A DNA stretch of 64,000 nucleotides from Lachnospiraceae bacterium (lineage in GTDB: Bacteria > Bacillota > Clostridia > Lachnospirales > Lachnospiraceae), in the NCBI GenBank assembly GCA_017619615.1, contig JAFZRY010000013.1, positions 1-64,000 of the forward strand. Direction: 5' to 3'. Shown piece after piece: positions 1-8,472 of the stretch. A program made the position numbers and the translations under genes. A model generated the notes under the pieces. The model was not told the DNA's origin. It did not search any database and worked only from the letters and a program-made list of their open reading frames with translations. Every line of letters starts with the position of its first letter. The first letter of the stretch is position 1.

Positions 1-556
1 CCTGGATCAGCTGCTTCAGGTTCCAGCCCGCGCAGTAGCCGGTCAGCATGGACAGGTCGTGCAGGTGGATGGCCGCGCTGCGGTGCGCGTCGGCGATCTC
101 CTGATCGTAGATCTCGGACAGCCAGTAGTTGGCCGTGATGGCGCCGGAGTTGGACAGGATCAGGCCGCCCACGGAGTACGTGACGGTGGAGTTTTCCTTC
201 ACGCGCCAGTCGTTGATCTGCAGGTAGTTGTCCACGATGTCTTTATAGTTCAGGAAAACGCTCTTGACGTTCCGGACTTTTTCACGCTGCTTGCGGTACA
301 GGATGTAGGCCTTGGCCACGTCCGCGTAGCCGGCTTCGGACAGGACTTTTTCGACGCAGTCCTGGATGTCCTCCACGGCGATCTTGCCGTCCTTGATCTT
401 CGGCTCGAATTCGGCCGTGACCCGGAGGGCCAGCATGTCGACGATGCTGGGATGGTACTGCTTGTTCAAGGCGTCGAAGGCCTTGGTGATGGCGGCGCTG
501 ATCTTCTGAACGTTGAACTCGGCGATCTCGCCGTCGCGTTTGACGACCTGGTACAT
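1..556 (-). CDS. nrdD: Anaerobic ribonucleoside-triphosphate reductase, N-terminal part (cut by window edge)
   Basis: Class III ribonucleotide reductase makes dNTPs from NTPs without oxygen by a glycyl radical. Only the first 185 residues are visible. Residues 1 to about 95 match an ATP-cone regulatory domain (starts MYQVVKRDGEIAEFNVQKI). The start of the catalytic barrel follows, with TYSVGGLILSNSGAITANYW and an IHLHDLSML stretch typical of NrdD. The start ATG (554-556) is preceded on the minus strand by AAAGGAG about 9 nt away. The glycyl-radical C-terminus lies outside the window. The activase gene nrdG is just upstream on the same strand. This gene has its own promoter and NrdR box pair in the gap, so it can be transcribed independently of nrdG. 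Confidence 0.95.
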   Translation of the reverse strand, partial: MYQVVKRDGEIAEFNVQKISAAITKAFDALNKQYHPSIVDMLALRVTAEFEPKIKDGKIAVEDIQDCVEKVLSEAGYADVAKAYILYRKQREKVRNVKSVFLNYKDIVDNYLQINDWRVKENSTVTYSVGGLILSNSGAITANYWLSEIYDQEIADAHRSAAIHLHDLSMLTGYCAGWNLKQLIQ

Positions 557-663
557 GACTTCTGTTGCTCCTTTTTCAGAATACTTTTACGATATTAACC
601 CACCGGACGGATCCGGAAAATGGCGCAAGGGCCGCAATGCCCCGCTTATGCGAGGCAATTGTC

Positions 664-692
664 AGTGTAGCACCCGGAACGGGCCGTGTCAA
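664..692 (-). promoter_or_regulatory. Promoter of nrdD
   Basis: On the minus strand TTGACA (687-692) and TACACT (664-669) are separated by exactly 17 bp, ahead of the nrdD start at 556. The -35 hexamer lies inside the distal NrdR box, so NrdR binding would directly block RNA polymerase. Confidence 0.75.
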
Positions 693-734
693 TATATAGT
701 TGAAATATTTCTCATAAAATACCACATCTTGTGG
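687..734. promoter_or_regulatory. Tandem NrdR boxes upstream of nrdD
   Basis: Two 16-bp NrdR-box-like sites lie at 687-702 (core CAATATATAG, a full match to CwAtATaTwG) and 719-734 (contains the inverted repeat ACCACA-TCT-TGTGGT). They are 32 bp apart start to start, three helical turns, which is the known NrdR arrangement. NrdR represses ribonucleotide reductase genes in response to (d)ATP. The nrdR gene is not in this window. Confidence 0.75.
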
Positions 735-774
735 TTTCGCGGCGCGGCGGTAAGAAAAATCTCCGCAAGGCGCG

Positions 775-1467
775 TCAGTCCACGCCCCGCAGGCCGACTT
801 CCTGCACGTACGGCCGCACCAGGTCCGCCCAGCGCTTCATGTCATCCGGGGACGGGCTGTGCAGGCCGGCGAAGAGCACGGAATCGCGGTCCGTGAACTT
901 CTGCAGGAAATAGCGCCGCGCGCCGCGGATCAGTTCGCCGATGGCGGGGAAGGAATCGTCATCATGGAATTCGGCCACGACGGTGGTGCGGAATTCATAG
1001 TCGATGCGGCCTTCCTTCAGCAGCGCGACGGTCTCGTACAGCGGCGTCAGGTCCAGGTTTTCGCGGCCGGCGGTCTCCGCGTAGCGGGCGGGCGAGTTCT
1101 TGATGTCCACGGCGACGTAATCGATCAGCCCGCGGCCGATCAGTTCCCGCAGCTTCCCGGGCCGGAACCCGTTGGAATCCAGCTTGACCGGATACCCCAG
1201 CGCCTTGATCTTTTCGCAGAGTTCCGGCAGCTCCGGCCGCATCAGCGGCTCGCCGCCGGTGAAGCACACGCCCTCCAGGAGTCCGCGGCGCTTCTCCAGG
1301 AAGGAGAGCAGCTCGTCCTCCTCCATGATCGCCGGCGCGTTCATGTCCAGCAGATCACTGTTGTGGCAGAACGGGCAGCGCAGGTCGCAGCCGCCGAAGA
1401 AGACGGTGCAGGCGACCTTGCCGGGGTAGTCAAGGAGGGTCATTTTCTGTAAGCCGTGGATTTTCAT
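775..1467 (-). CDS. nrdG: Anaerobic ribonucleotide reductase activating radical-SAM protein
   Basis: Radical SAM enzyme that installs the glycyl radical in NrdD. The cluster motif CDLRCPFCHN (C-x3-C-x2-C) is near residue 30, followed by the FTGGEPLMRP SAM-binding stretch. The N-terminus MKIHGLQKMTLLDYPG is typical of the longer activase form often called NrdG2 (about 230 residues). The frame is open further upstream, but ATG at 1465-1467 fits the family and has an AGG-type ribosome site on the minus strand. It lies about 220 bp upstream of nrdD on the same strand with its own NrdR boxes upstream, so the two genes form a co-regulated pair. Confidence 0.93.
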   Translation of the reverse strand: MKIHGLQKMTLLDYPGKVACTVFFGGCDLRCPFCHNSDLLDMNAPAIMEEDELLSFLEKRRGLLEGVCFTGGEPLMRPELPELCEKIKALGYPVKLDSNGFRPGKLRELIGRGLIDYVAVDIKNSPARYAETAGRENLDLTPLYETVALLKEGRIDYEFRTTVVAEFHDDDSFPAIGELIRGARRYFLQKFTDRDSVLFAGLHSPSPDDMKRWADLVRPYVQEVGLRGVD

Positions 1468-1522
1468 GAGGGACCTCGTTTTCCTGTTTATGAACCACAT
1501 CCCGCCGGGCGGGACAGCGTAA

Positions 1523-1568
1523 ATACTATATCATGTGGTTTCGAAAATAGCAAGACAATATGTGGTAG
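1523..1568. promoter_or_regulatory. Tandem NrdR-like boxes upstream of nrdG
   Basis: On the minus strand, sites at 1553-1568 (TACCACATATTGTCTT region) and 1523-1538 (CCACATGATATAGTAT region) each match most of the NrdR consensus. Their spacing is 30 bp, slightly shorter than the usual 31-32. They resemble the pair upstream of nrdD. A candidate -35 TTGTCT with a weak -10 CATGAT 17 bp away overlaps both boxes. Confidence 0.6.
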
Positions 1569-1744
1569 ATGCGGGGCGGATTTCACAATGGATCACAATG
1601 ATAAAAACGGAACACAGAGGACTTTAGATTATTAGTTTTTTTCGCGCTAGTCCCTGTTGGAGATTGAATTGGTATATAATATAAATACTTATGACCTTGC
1701 TGCAGCCCGATGGTCAGGGAAAATGATTATAAGGGGAGGAATCA

Positions 1745-2620
1745 ATGAAAACTATTCTGTTCAGAGTTTCCTGCTGTATATTTGTGTTGTCAATGCTGCT
1801 TTTATCCGCATGCAGCAAAGCGGAAACAGCTATCTCTCCCGATCAGAGCGAGGAAACTATGTCGGAGACAGCATCTGAATCGCCCACAGAAACAGAAGGC
1901 AGCACAGAAGCCCTGACAGAGAAGGCTGTACAGGAAGAGAGCACCCCTTCCGCAACAATAGAGAATGATTCGAACAGTCTGTTCGTTCGCAGCGGGAACG
2001 GCATTTATATCAGCCCTTCCGGAACAGAATATGCCTTGCTGGCCAATGAACCACTGCTTTATCATCTTGGTGAGAGGGAATTCCTGGCCGGTGTTGAGGG
2101 AGAAGAACCGACCTTAAAACATCTTTCATCAAAAATCCGTACCGGGTTTTATGCGCTGAAGAACGACCCTTCGCATCATATCCTGGTCCGGGTCGCGCCT
2201 GACAGTGAATGGCTGCTCTACTATCGGGATGTCTCCCTGCCGCCGTTTGATTATTCCAGGGAGAACTGCTCGCGCTTGGTCCTCCTGAAAGGGTATCTGC
2301 AGACAGCGCTGGATTCATCCCTGATGGAATTCAGCGAACAGGGTCTTTGCGACAAAGAAAGCATCGCGGAATTCTTTGCGGATATCCTTTCTCAGAAAAG
2401 CCCCGAAGAAGCCGGGTTATATGACTATGTCAGACAGCCGGATGGTTCCTGGAACAATTGTTATACGAACAGTTCGATCTGCGGTTTCTTTGAAGAAGAA
2501 CCAGACCTGTTTATTTCATTGCCGATCACATCCTATGATGATAAAGCGTATTCGATCATGATCGGAGAACAGGAATACGTACTGCCGGATTCCTGGTTGG
2601 AAAGGTTCAATACACCGTAG
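1745..2620 (+). CDS. Putative lipoprotein of unknown function
   Basis: 291 residues. A lipoprotein signal peptide is clear: MKTILFR, a hydrophobic core and lipobox LLSAC, so Cys about 22 would be lipidated. It is followed by a low-complexity Ser/Thr/Glu-rich linker to about residue 75 and an acidic globular part with no motif I recognise. The ribosome site AAGGGGAGG sits just ahead of the ATG. A TATAAT at 1675-1680 could be its -10, but I see no convincing -35. It opens an AT-richer cluster of lipoproteins and small proteins running to 4703 that differs in composition from its neighbours, consistent with accessory or acquired genes. Confidence 0.75.
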   Translation: MKTILFRVSCCIFVLSMLLLSACSKAETAISPDQSEETMSETASESPTETEGSTEALTEKAVQEESTPSATIENDSNSLFVRSGNGIYISPSGTEYALLANEPLLYHLGEREFLAGVEGEEPTLKHLSSKIRTGFYALKNDPSHHILVRVAPDSEWLLYYRDVSLPPFDYSRENCSRLVLLKGYLQTALDSSLMEFSEQGLCDKESIAEFFADILSQKSPEEAGLYDYVRQPDGSWNNCYTNSSICGFFEEEPDLFISLPITSYDDKAYSIMIGEQEYVLPDSWLERFNTP

Positions 2621-2677
2621 GTCAATTGTTTACGGCGTTATGTGCGATGATTACTGCTTTACAAGGATAGGAAGCAA

Positions 2678-2950
2678 ATGATCTCTCTTATGACATTCAA
2701 TATGGATCCTGAAGATCGTGATAGTTTGGGATCGCTTTATGAAACTGAGGTGGTCGGAAAGAATGAACGGGATAACAGACAAATAATAATCAAGGAGCTT
2801 TCTTTAGACTGTTATATCAGCAATGATGATTCAGAAAGTGACTACGTATGGATCGATGAAGTAAAAGAGTTGTTATTTTTCCTGGAATCAACACTGCCGC
2901 ATGAAATGAACCGCGAAATATTGGAAAGCCTGCTGGTCCAGCAGAAATAA
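2678..2950 (+). CDS. Small acidic protein of unknown function
   Basis: 90 residues, soluble, rich in Asp and Glu, with no signal peptide or membrane segment. An AAGGATAGG-type ribosome site precedes the ATG. It lies between two lipoprotein genes in the AT-rich cluster, 57 bp after the first and about 30 bp before the second. The C-terminal half (EVKELLFFLESTLPHEM) looks helical. I do not recognise a family. A role as an immunity or partner protein of the neighbouring lipoproteins is only a guess. Confidence 0.6.
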   Translation: MISLMTFNMDPEDRDSLGSLYETEVVGKNERDNRQIIIKELSLDCYISNDDSESDYVWIDEVKELLFFLESTLPHEMNREILESLLVQQK

Positions 2951-2982
2951 AGGCTCATTATCTTTTACTGGAGAACAGTTTG

Positions 2983-3465
2983 ATGAACAAAAAGAAATAC
3001 TGTATTTCCATACTGCTCATCGTGTTTGTTATGATGCTTGCAGCATGCGGAAAAAACCGGAACGATAAAAGGGAAGACTATTACAAAGACAAAGAAAGCA
3101 GAGACATAATCACCACCTATCTTAACGGATACGTATACTGGGAGGATGGAAAATATGTGGCGGTTTATAACAGCGGAGAAAACCCGCCCCTTGTCTATAA
3201 AGGTTCGAGAGAATGTGAGCAGAGCAACGGTCTTGTCCTGGCGGACAGAACAGATTACAGTACCTATCAAGACCGCCCGTTTTCGGATGTGATCCGGGAC
3301 CTGGGAGAGCCTCATACGGATATCGGAAGCGGCTTATATATCCCGGCTTATTTCACAAAAGATGCTCATCTTGCTGCGTTCTATGTTGATCAAGAGAAAG
3401 TGGCCGGTATCGATTTGATAGATCTGTTGGGCGTCAATACAATAAAGCATATTGGGAAGAAGTAA
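2983..3465 (+). CDS. Putative lipoprotein of unknown function
   Basis: 160 residues. N-terminus MNKKKYCISILLIVFVMMLA then AC gives a clear lipobox (LAAC), followed by a charged linker (KNRNDKREDYYKDKESRD). The rest has no family I can name. The ORF could begin one codon earlier at a TTG, but ATG at 2983 has GGAG at good spacing. Third gene of the AT-rich cluster. Confidence 0.7.
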   Translation: MNKKKYCISILLIVFVMMLAACGKNRNDKREDYYKDKESRDIITTYLNGYVYWEDGKYVAVYNSGENPPLVYKGSRECEQSNGLVLADRTDYSTYQDRPFSDVIRDLGEPHTDIGSGLYIPAYFTKDAHLAAFYVDQEKVAGIDLIDLLGVNTIKHIGKK

Positions 3466-3579
3466 AACGCGTGGTGCAGCCGCTGTCTGGAAGTGCGATC
3501 CCCAAGGAGACAAGTATAAATCTTAACAAAAGTTGAATTTGATAAACAGGATTATCACTATGCACATTATACTTACCCG

Positions 3580-4113
3580 ATGTGGTGCCTCATCGGAGGA
3601 GGTATCCTGCTGTGTGCGGAATTGGTGTTTATATTTGTCAGGATCAGAAACCACAGTCTTGATCTTGAGGCGACTGGGCAATGGGATGTGCCGTGGATTC
3701 TGATATGCCTCATCGTTGTATTTCCCTGCGGCGTGTTCGAGATTTTTCCCCGCGGCATAGCTGTTCATAGAGAAACGCTGCAGGAGGCAAAGATCAAGAC
3801 CGGTGTGATCGAATCTATAAGGCAGCTGAATGCAGGCAACGGGTTTCGATACAGACCCGGTTCATCGCGCTTTTTTGATCCGGGACTTTTCAAACCGGGA
3901 AAAATGCTGACCGCAGAATCAACGATGTATCATACGGATTATCATCCTGTACGGACTATATACGGACGGTATTATGGCGCGTATTTGGTAATTGACGAGG
4001 AAAAGTACCTGATCATAAGCAGTACATGGTTTAAGGAAGGTGACTGCGTATGGATAAAGTATCTGCCCAAAAGCAAGATTATATTAGAAATGGATTATGC
4101 GGAACAGGAATGA
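3580..4113 (+). CDS. Membrane protein of unknown function with uncertain start
   Basis: 177 residues from the first ATG. Two membrane segments are visible near residues 4-22 and 36-56, followed by a soluble C-terminal domain. The frame is open upstream to the stop at 3517-3519, and the extra residues (for example KVEFDKQDYHYAHYTYP) look coding. A good ribosome site AAGGAG (3504-3509) lies just before that upstream part, but no ATG, GTG or TTG is in frame there; the first codon after the stop is ATC. Either a rare start is used, a short deletion removed the start, or translation begins weakly at 3580. The stop overlaps the next gene's ATG (ATGA), so the two are translationally coupled. Confidence 0.6.
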   Translation: MWCLIGGGILLCAELVFIFVRIRNHSLDLEATGQWDVPWILICLIVVFPCGVFEIFPRGIAVHRETLQEAKIKTGVIESIRQLNAGNGFRYRPGSSRFFDPGLFKPGKMLTAESTMYHTDYHPVRTIYGRYYGAYLVIDEEKYLIISSTWFKEGDCVWIKYLPKSKIILEMDYAEQE

Positions 4114-4703
4114 TCCTATGCTTTCTTTCGCTTTTGTTTCTTCTTTCCCTGTCCGCCTGTGGCAATTCCCGGAAAGACAGTTTTGTCGTGGATATAAACC
4201 AGATCATTTCTTATGATTCCTTCGAGGCTTTCGAAGCCGGCGAGCGTAAGGAACCGGACGGCCTGACCGCCTATTATGTGCCTCCGGTGACCGACGACGG
4301 ATGGCGTCCGGCCAAAATCAGTCAGCGGCGCGGGACATACGTTTCGATCCTTTACCGCCGGACTGCGGAGCAAGAGATCCCTTCTTATCTGCCGGAACTG
4401 GAGCGCGAGCAGCTGCAGTCCCTGTCTTTGACGGAGTATCTGTATTATTCCAACGCGGACGGGCTGGCGCAGTTTATTGCCAGCGGTTTTCAGGAGATGG
4501 TCATCGGCGGCAGGACGTTTTATGTGAGCAAAGCCTATTCTATGCCTTCCGTTTATGGGGATACGGAACATCAGCCGGTTCTGACCGGGTATGAGATCGC
4601 GGTTTCCTTTGACGGCAAACTTTTCTATATGCATCTGCCCCCCGACGATAATCTTGAAAACATGATCCGGTATCTCGACCTGGTGAAGAAGGAGATCCGG
4701 TAA
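4110..4703 (+). CDS. Putative lipoprotein of unknown function
   Basis: 197 residues from ATG 4110, which overlaps the stop of the previous gene (ATGA), so coupling decides the start. Signal peptide MILCFLSLLFLLSLSAC ends in a lipobox (LSAC). The mature part has no named family. Its C-terminal half (YEIAVSFDGKLFYMHL) looks like a beta-rich domain. Base composition is intermediate between the AT-rich cluster and the GC-rich chromosome. It closes the cluster just before the SOS polymerase promoter. Confidence 0.7.
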   Translation: MILCFLSLLFLLSLSACGNSRKDSFVVDINQIISYDSFEAFEAGERKEPDGLTAYYVPPVTDDGWRPAKISQRRGTYVSILYRRTAEQEIPSYLPELEREQLQSLSLTEYLYYSNADGLAQFIASGFQEMVIGGRTFYVSKAYSMPSVYGDTEHQPVLTGYEIAVSFDGKLFYMHLPPDDNLENMIRYLDLVKKEIR

Positions 4704-4735
4704 ACAGGCCTGTCCGACCGCATCTCAAAACAATC

Positions 4736-4764
4736 TTGACAGAACATCTGTTCGGCGTTATACT
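4736..4764 (+). promoter_or_regulatory. SOS-controlled promoter with LexA box
   Basis: TTGACA (4736-4741) and TATACT (4759-4764) are 17 bp apart. Between them at 4741-4754 sits AGAACATCTGTTCG, a near-perfect Firmicutes LexA (DinR) box with GAAC-N4-GTTC arms. LexA bound here would occlude the promoter, giving DNA-damage induction of the polymerase downstream. Confidence 0.85.
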
Positions 4765-4785
4765 GGGCCCATGGGGGACGACGGC

Positions 4786-6240
4786 ATGCCGGACAAATCT
4801 TATATCGCCATCGATCTGAAATCCTTTTACGCTTCCGTCGAATGCGTCGACCGGGGGCTGGATCCTCTGCGCGCGGATCTGGTGGTGGCGGATGAGAGCC
4901 GGACGGACAAGACCATCTGTCTGGCGGTCTCGCCGTCGCTCAAGGCGCTTGGGATCTCCGGCCGCGCCCGCCTGTTTGAGGCCAAGGCGCGGGTCCGGGA
5001 AGTGAATGCGGTCCGGAAACAGAAGATCGACATGATCGTCGCGCCGCCGCGCATGCGGAGATACATGCAGGTGAGCCGGCAGATCTATCAGATATACCTG
5101 CAGTTCGTGGGACCGGAGGATATTTTTGCGTATTCCGTGGATGAAGTGTTCATGGATGCGACGCGGTATCTGGAACCGAACCGGACCGATGCGCACGGCT
5201 TCGCGCGGATGCTGATCCGCCAGGTATTGCAGGAAACCGGGATCACGGCCACGGCCGGCATCGGGACCAACCTGTATCTGGCCAAGATCGCGATGGATAT
5301 CGTGGCAAAGCATATCCCGGCGGACGCGGACGGCGTGCGCATCGCGGAACTGACGGAGCGCAGTTACCGGGAGCAGCTCTGGACGCACGAGCCCATCACG
5401 GATTTCTGGCGCGTGGGGCCGGGCATCGCGCGGCGTCTGAAGAGCCGCGGGCTGACCACGATGGGCGACGTGGCACGCTGCTCTGTCGGCGGGGAAAATG
5501 ATTTCTATAACGAAGACCTGCTGTACCGCCTGCTGGGCGTGAACGCAGAATTGCTGATCGACCACGCCTGGGGCTGGGAGCCCACCGAGATCAAAGACAT
5601 CAAGGCCTATCAGCCGGAAAACCGCAGTCTCTGCTCCGGCCAGGTGCTTCCCGTACCGTATGAGGCGGAAACGGGCTGCGTGGTGGTGCGGGAGATGGCG
5701 GACGGACTGGCCATGGACCTGGTGCGGAAGGGGCTGGAAACGGACCAGCTGGTGATGGACGTCGTGTATGACGTCGAAAACGTGCTGGATCCGGAGCGGC
5801 GGAAACGCTATAAAGGGCTGGTGAAAACGGACCGCTACGGCCGCGAAGCGCCGGCGCCCGCGCACGGATCCGTCAATCTGGACGGGTTTTCCTCCTCATC
5901 GCTGGAACTGATCGACGCGGCCGAAAAACTTTACCGGCGCATCACGGACCCGTCGCTGCTCGTGCGACGTTTTTATCTGACCGTCAATCATATCCGGACG
6001 GAAGGCGCCGCGGAAGAACCGGCCGCGCCGGAGCAGCTGAGCCTGTTCCGGGATTATGAGGCGGAAGAAGCGGAGAGGCAGAAGAAAAAGCAGCAGCGGG
6101 AAAAAGAGCGCCGCGCGCAGGAGACCGTGCTGGCCCTGCGGGAACGCTACGGGAAAAACGCCGTGCTGCGCGGCATGAACTTCGAGGAAGGCGCCACCGC
6201 CCGGGAGCGGAACGCCCAGGTGGGAGGCCATCATGAGTAA
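4786..6240 (+). CDS. Y-family translesion DNA polymerase (UmuC/ImpB type)
   Basis: Error-prone polymerase that copies past lesions. Palm motifs are IDLKSFYASVE near residue 10 and YSVDEVFMDAT near residue 119, which supply the catalytic acidic residues. Helix-hairpin-helix, palm and little-finger regions follow, with a charged C-terminal tail; total length about 484, as in UmuC/YqjW proteins. The ORF also has an ATG at 4771, but that coincides with the expected transcription start. ATG 4786 has GGGGGA at correct spacing and is preferred. It is controlled by a LexA box and overlaps a small YolD-like gene by 8 bp. Confidence 0.92.
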   Translation: MPDKSYIAIDLKSFYASVECVDRGLDPLRADLVVADESRTDKTICLAVSPSLKALGISGRARLFEAKARVREVNAVRKQKIDMIVAPPRMRRYMQVSRQIYQIYLQFVGPEDIFAYSVDEVFMDATRYLEPNRTDAHGFARMLIRQVLQETGITATAGIGTNLYLAKIAMDIVAKHIPADADGVRIAELTERSYREQLWTHEPITDFWRVGPGIARRLKSRGLTTMGDVARCSVGGENDFYNEDLLYRLLGVNAELLIDHAWGWEPTEIKDIKAYQPENRSLCSGQVLPVPYEAETGCVVVREMADGLAMDLVRKGLETDQLVMDVVYDVENVLDPERRKRYKGLVKTDRYGREAPAPAHGSVNLDGFSSSSLELIDAAEKLYRRITDPSLLVRRFYLTVNHIRTEGAAEEPAAPEQLSLFRDYEAEEAERQKKKQQREKERRAQETVLALRERYGKNAVLRGMNFEEGATARERNAQVGGHHE

Positions 6241-6439
6241 AGATATGAGGGATTACCGGGACCTGCTGGACCGGCCGCACCCGGAATCGAAAAAACATCC
6301 GCGGATGTCGCGGGAGAGCCGGGCCGCGCAGTTTTCGCCCTTTGCGTCGCTGAAGGGATATGAAGAACTGATCGAGGAAGGCGCCCGCGACGCGGAAGAA
6401 AAGTACGGCCGGGAAGACCGGGAAGAGTTTTTCGACTAG
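6233..6439 (+). CDS. Small YolD-like partner of the Y-family polymerase
   Basis: 68 residues, with the pattern HPRMSRESRAAQFSPFASL followed by a Gly-Tyr and acidic helix. Small proteins of this type commonly follow UmuC-like polymerase genes in Firmicutes (compare YqjW/YqjX). Ribosome site GGGAGG lies 5 nt before the ATG. It overlaps the polymerase gene by 8 bp, so it is translationally coupled and in the same SOS unit. A structural or regulatory role for the polymerase is inferred from context. Confidence 0.75.
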   Translation: MSKDMRDYRDLLDRPHPESKKHPRMSRESRAAQFSPFASLKGYEELIEEGARDAEEKYGREDREEFFD

Positions 6440-6466
6440 GTTTAATAATAAAAAGGGAGGCGGCCG

Positions 6467-8377
6467 TCAGGCCAGTTCCTCCCACTTGCTGTATAATTCC
6501 TCCAGCCGGGCTCTCAGATCCCCGGCTTCTTTGTCCAAAGCCATGAGCCGGACCGGATCCACGGCCACCTCCGGCGAGGCCATCTGCGCCTCCAGCCGCG
6601 CCAGCGCGGCTTCCGCCTGCTCGATCGCTTCCTCGCAGCGTTTCAAGTCGTTTTCTTTTTTGCGGCGCTGGGCGTCCGCTTCTTTTTTATTGCGCCATTC
6701 GCGCGCGGCATCGGTCTCGGAAGCGGGGCCGGCGGCGTCGGAGCCGGCCGCAGAAGAAGCGGCGTCCCGCATCTGCGCCTTCTTTTCCAGATAATAATCG
6801 TAATTGCCCGCATACTCGGTCAGCGTGCAGCCGTCCAGCTCCAGGATGCGCCCCGCCAGCCGGTTGATGAAATAGCGGTCGTGGGAGACGAAGAGCAGCG
6901 TGCCTTCGTAACGCGACAGCGCTTCCTCCAGGATCTCGCGCGAGGTGATGTCCAGGTGGTTGGTGGGCTCGTCCAGAATCAGGAAATTGCAGGGCGAGAG
7001 CATCAGTTTGGCGAGGCTCAGCCGCCCTTTTTCGCCGCCGGAAAGGATGGAAATAGGCTTGAACACGTCGTCGCCGGTAAAAAGGAACGAGGCCAGCGTG
7101 TTGCGTATCTCCGTGTCCGTCATGCGCGGGTAGGAGAGGCGGAATTCGTCGAAAAGCGTGTTGCTTTCGTCAAACAAGTGCTGCTCCTGGTCGTAGTAGC
7201 CGGTCCGGACCTGGGCGCCCAGGCGGACGGAGCCGGTGTCGGGCGTCAGCGCGCCGGTGACGATCTTGAGCAGGCTGGTCTTGCCTGTCCCGTTGTCCCC
7301 GATGATCGCGGTCTTTTCACCGCGCCGCACCGTGAAATCCAGGCCGGCAAACAGCGTGCGCGTCCCGAAGCCCTTGCTCAGGTCCCGGACCTCCAGCACC
7401 TGCTCCCCGCTCACCGAGGAGGAGGCCAGCGTGAGATGCATCGCGTCCCGCACTTCCTGCGGCTTCTCCAGCCGCTCGATCATGTCCAGCCGCTTCTCCC
7501 GGCTTTCCGCCCGCTTGATGGACTTCTCCCGGTTGAACGACTTCAGCTTCGCGATGACCTCTTCCTCGTGTTTGATCACCTTCTGCTGGTTGATATAATG
7601 CTTCAGCGCGATCTGGCGCTCCGCGGCCTTTTTCGCCGCGTACGCCGTGTAGTTCCCGCTGTACATCGAGACCCGGCCGAGCTCGACTTCGATGATCTTC
7701 GTGACCACGCGGTCCATGAAATACCGGTCGTGGGAGACGATCAGCACCGCGCCGGGATAGTCCTTCAGATACCCTTCCAGCCAGGCCACGGAACGGATGT
7801 CCAGGTGGTTGGTCGGCTCGTCCAGCAGGATCAGGTCCGGGCGGGAGAGCAGCAGTTTGCCCAGCGCGACGCGGGTCTTTTCGCCCCCGGAGAGCACGCG
7901 GCAGGGCTTGCCGAAATCCTCCTCTGAAAAGCCGAGGCCCTTGATGACGCCCGCGATCTCGCTGCGCAGGGCGTAGCCGCCTTCGTCCTCGAAGCGGTGG
8001 GAGAGCCGGCTGTATTCCTCCATCAGGCCCGCCAGCGCCTCGCCGTCCTTCCCGGCCATTTCCGCCTCCAGGACCCGCAGCTGGCGCTCCATCTCGAAGA
8101 TGTCCGCGCGCGCGGAGGCCACTTCATCGTAGATCGTCGCGTCGGAACTGATTTCCTGATGCTGCTTCAAATACCCGAGCCTTGCGTCCTTTGTCAGGAT
8201 GACTTCGCCGCCGTCCGGCGCGTACACGCCTGTGATGACGTTCAGCAGCGTCGTTTTCCCGGCGCCGTTGATCCCCACTACCGCCGCCTTTTCTTTTTCT
8301 TCCAGGTGAAAATACCCGCCTTTCAGAACGGGTTCTTCGTGGAAAGTCTTCTGGATCTCGCGGCAGGCCAGCAGCAT
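6467..8377 (-). CDS. ABC-F family ATPase
   Basis: 636 residues without membrane segments: two ABC domains on one chain. The first has GINGAGKTT near residue 35, LSGGEKTRVALGK and LILLDEPTNHLD. The second has GDNGTGKTS near residue 360, LSGGEKGRLSLAK and FLILDEPTNHLD. A charged linker with conserved Arg/Lys (the P-site interaction motif region) separates them, and a C-terminal coiled coil ends the protein. ABC-F proteins act on ribosomes as translation factors or antibiotic protection factors. This one is closest in layout to the YdiF/Uup type; which role cannot be told by eye. CAGGAGG precedes the ATG. Confidence 0.92.
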   Translation of the reverse strand: MLLACREIQKTFHEEPVLKGGYFHLEEKEKAAVVGINGAGKTTLLNVITGVYAPDGGEVILTKDARLGYLKQHQEISSDATIYDEVASARADIFEMERQLRVLEAEMAGKDGEALAGLMEEYSRLSHRFEDEGGYALRSEIAGVIKGLGFSEEDFGKPCRVLSGGEKTRVALGKLLLSRPDLILLDEPTNHLDIRSVAWLEGYLKDYPGAVLIVSHDRYFMDRVVTKIIEVELGRVSMYSGNYTAYAAKKAAERQIALKHYINQQKVIKHEEEVIAKLKSFNREKSIKRAESREKRLDMIERLEKPQEVRDAMHLTLASSSVSGEQVLEVRDLSKGFGTRTLFAGLDFTVRRGEKTAIIGDNGTGKTSLLKIVTGALTPDTGSVRLGAQVRTGYYDQEQHLFDESNTLFDEFRLSYPRMTDTEIRNTLASFLFTGDDVFKPISILSGGEKGRLSLAKLMLSPCNFLILDEPTNHLDITSREILEEALSRYEGTLLFVSHDRYFINRLAGRILELDGCTLTEYAGNYDYYLEKKAQMRDAASSAAGSDAAGPASETDAAREWRNKKEADAQRRKKENDLKRCEEAIEQAEAALARLEAQMASPEVAVDPVRLMALDKEAGDLRARLEELYSKWEELA

Positions 8378-8405
8378 GGCATCCTCCTGAATTCAAACGA
8401 TACCT

Positions 8406-8434
8406 ATCATAGCGGATTTTGCCCCGGAGGGCAA
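8406..8434 (-). promoter_or_regulatory. Promoter of the ABC-F gene
   Basis: Minus-strand TTGCCC (8429-8434) and TATGAT (8406-8411) are 17 bp apart, about 30 bp before the ABC-F start. It is divergent from the rex promoter. Confidence 0.6.
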
Positions 8435-8472
8435 GCCGAAGTTTCGGTTTTTCGCAATACTTTGTCTTTTTC

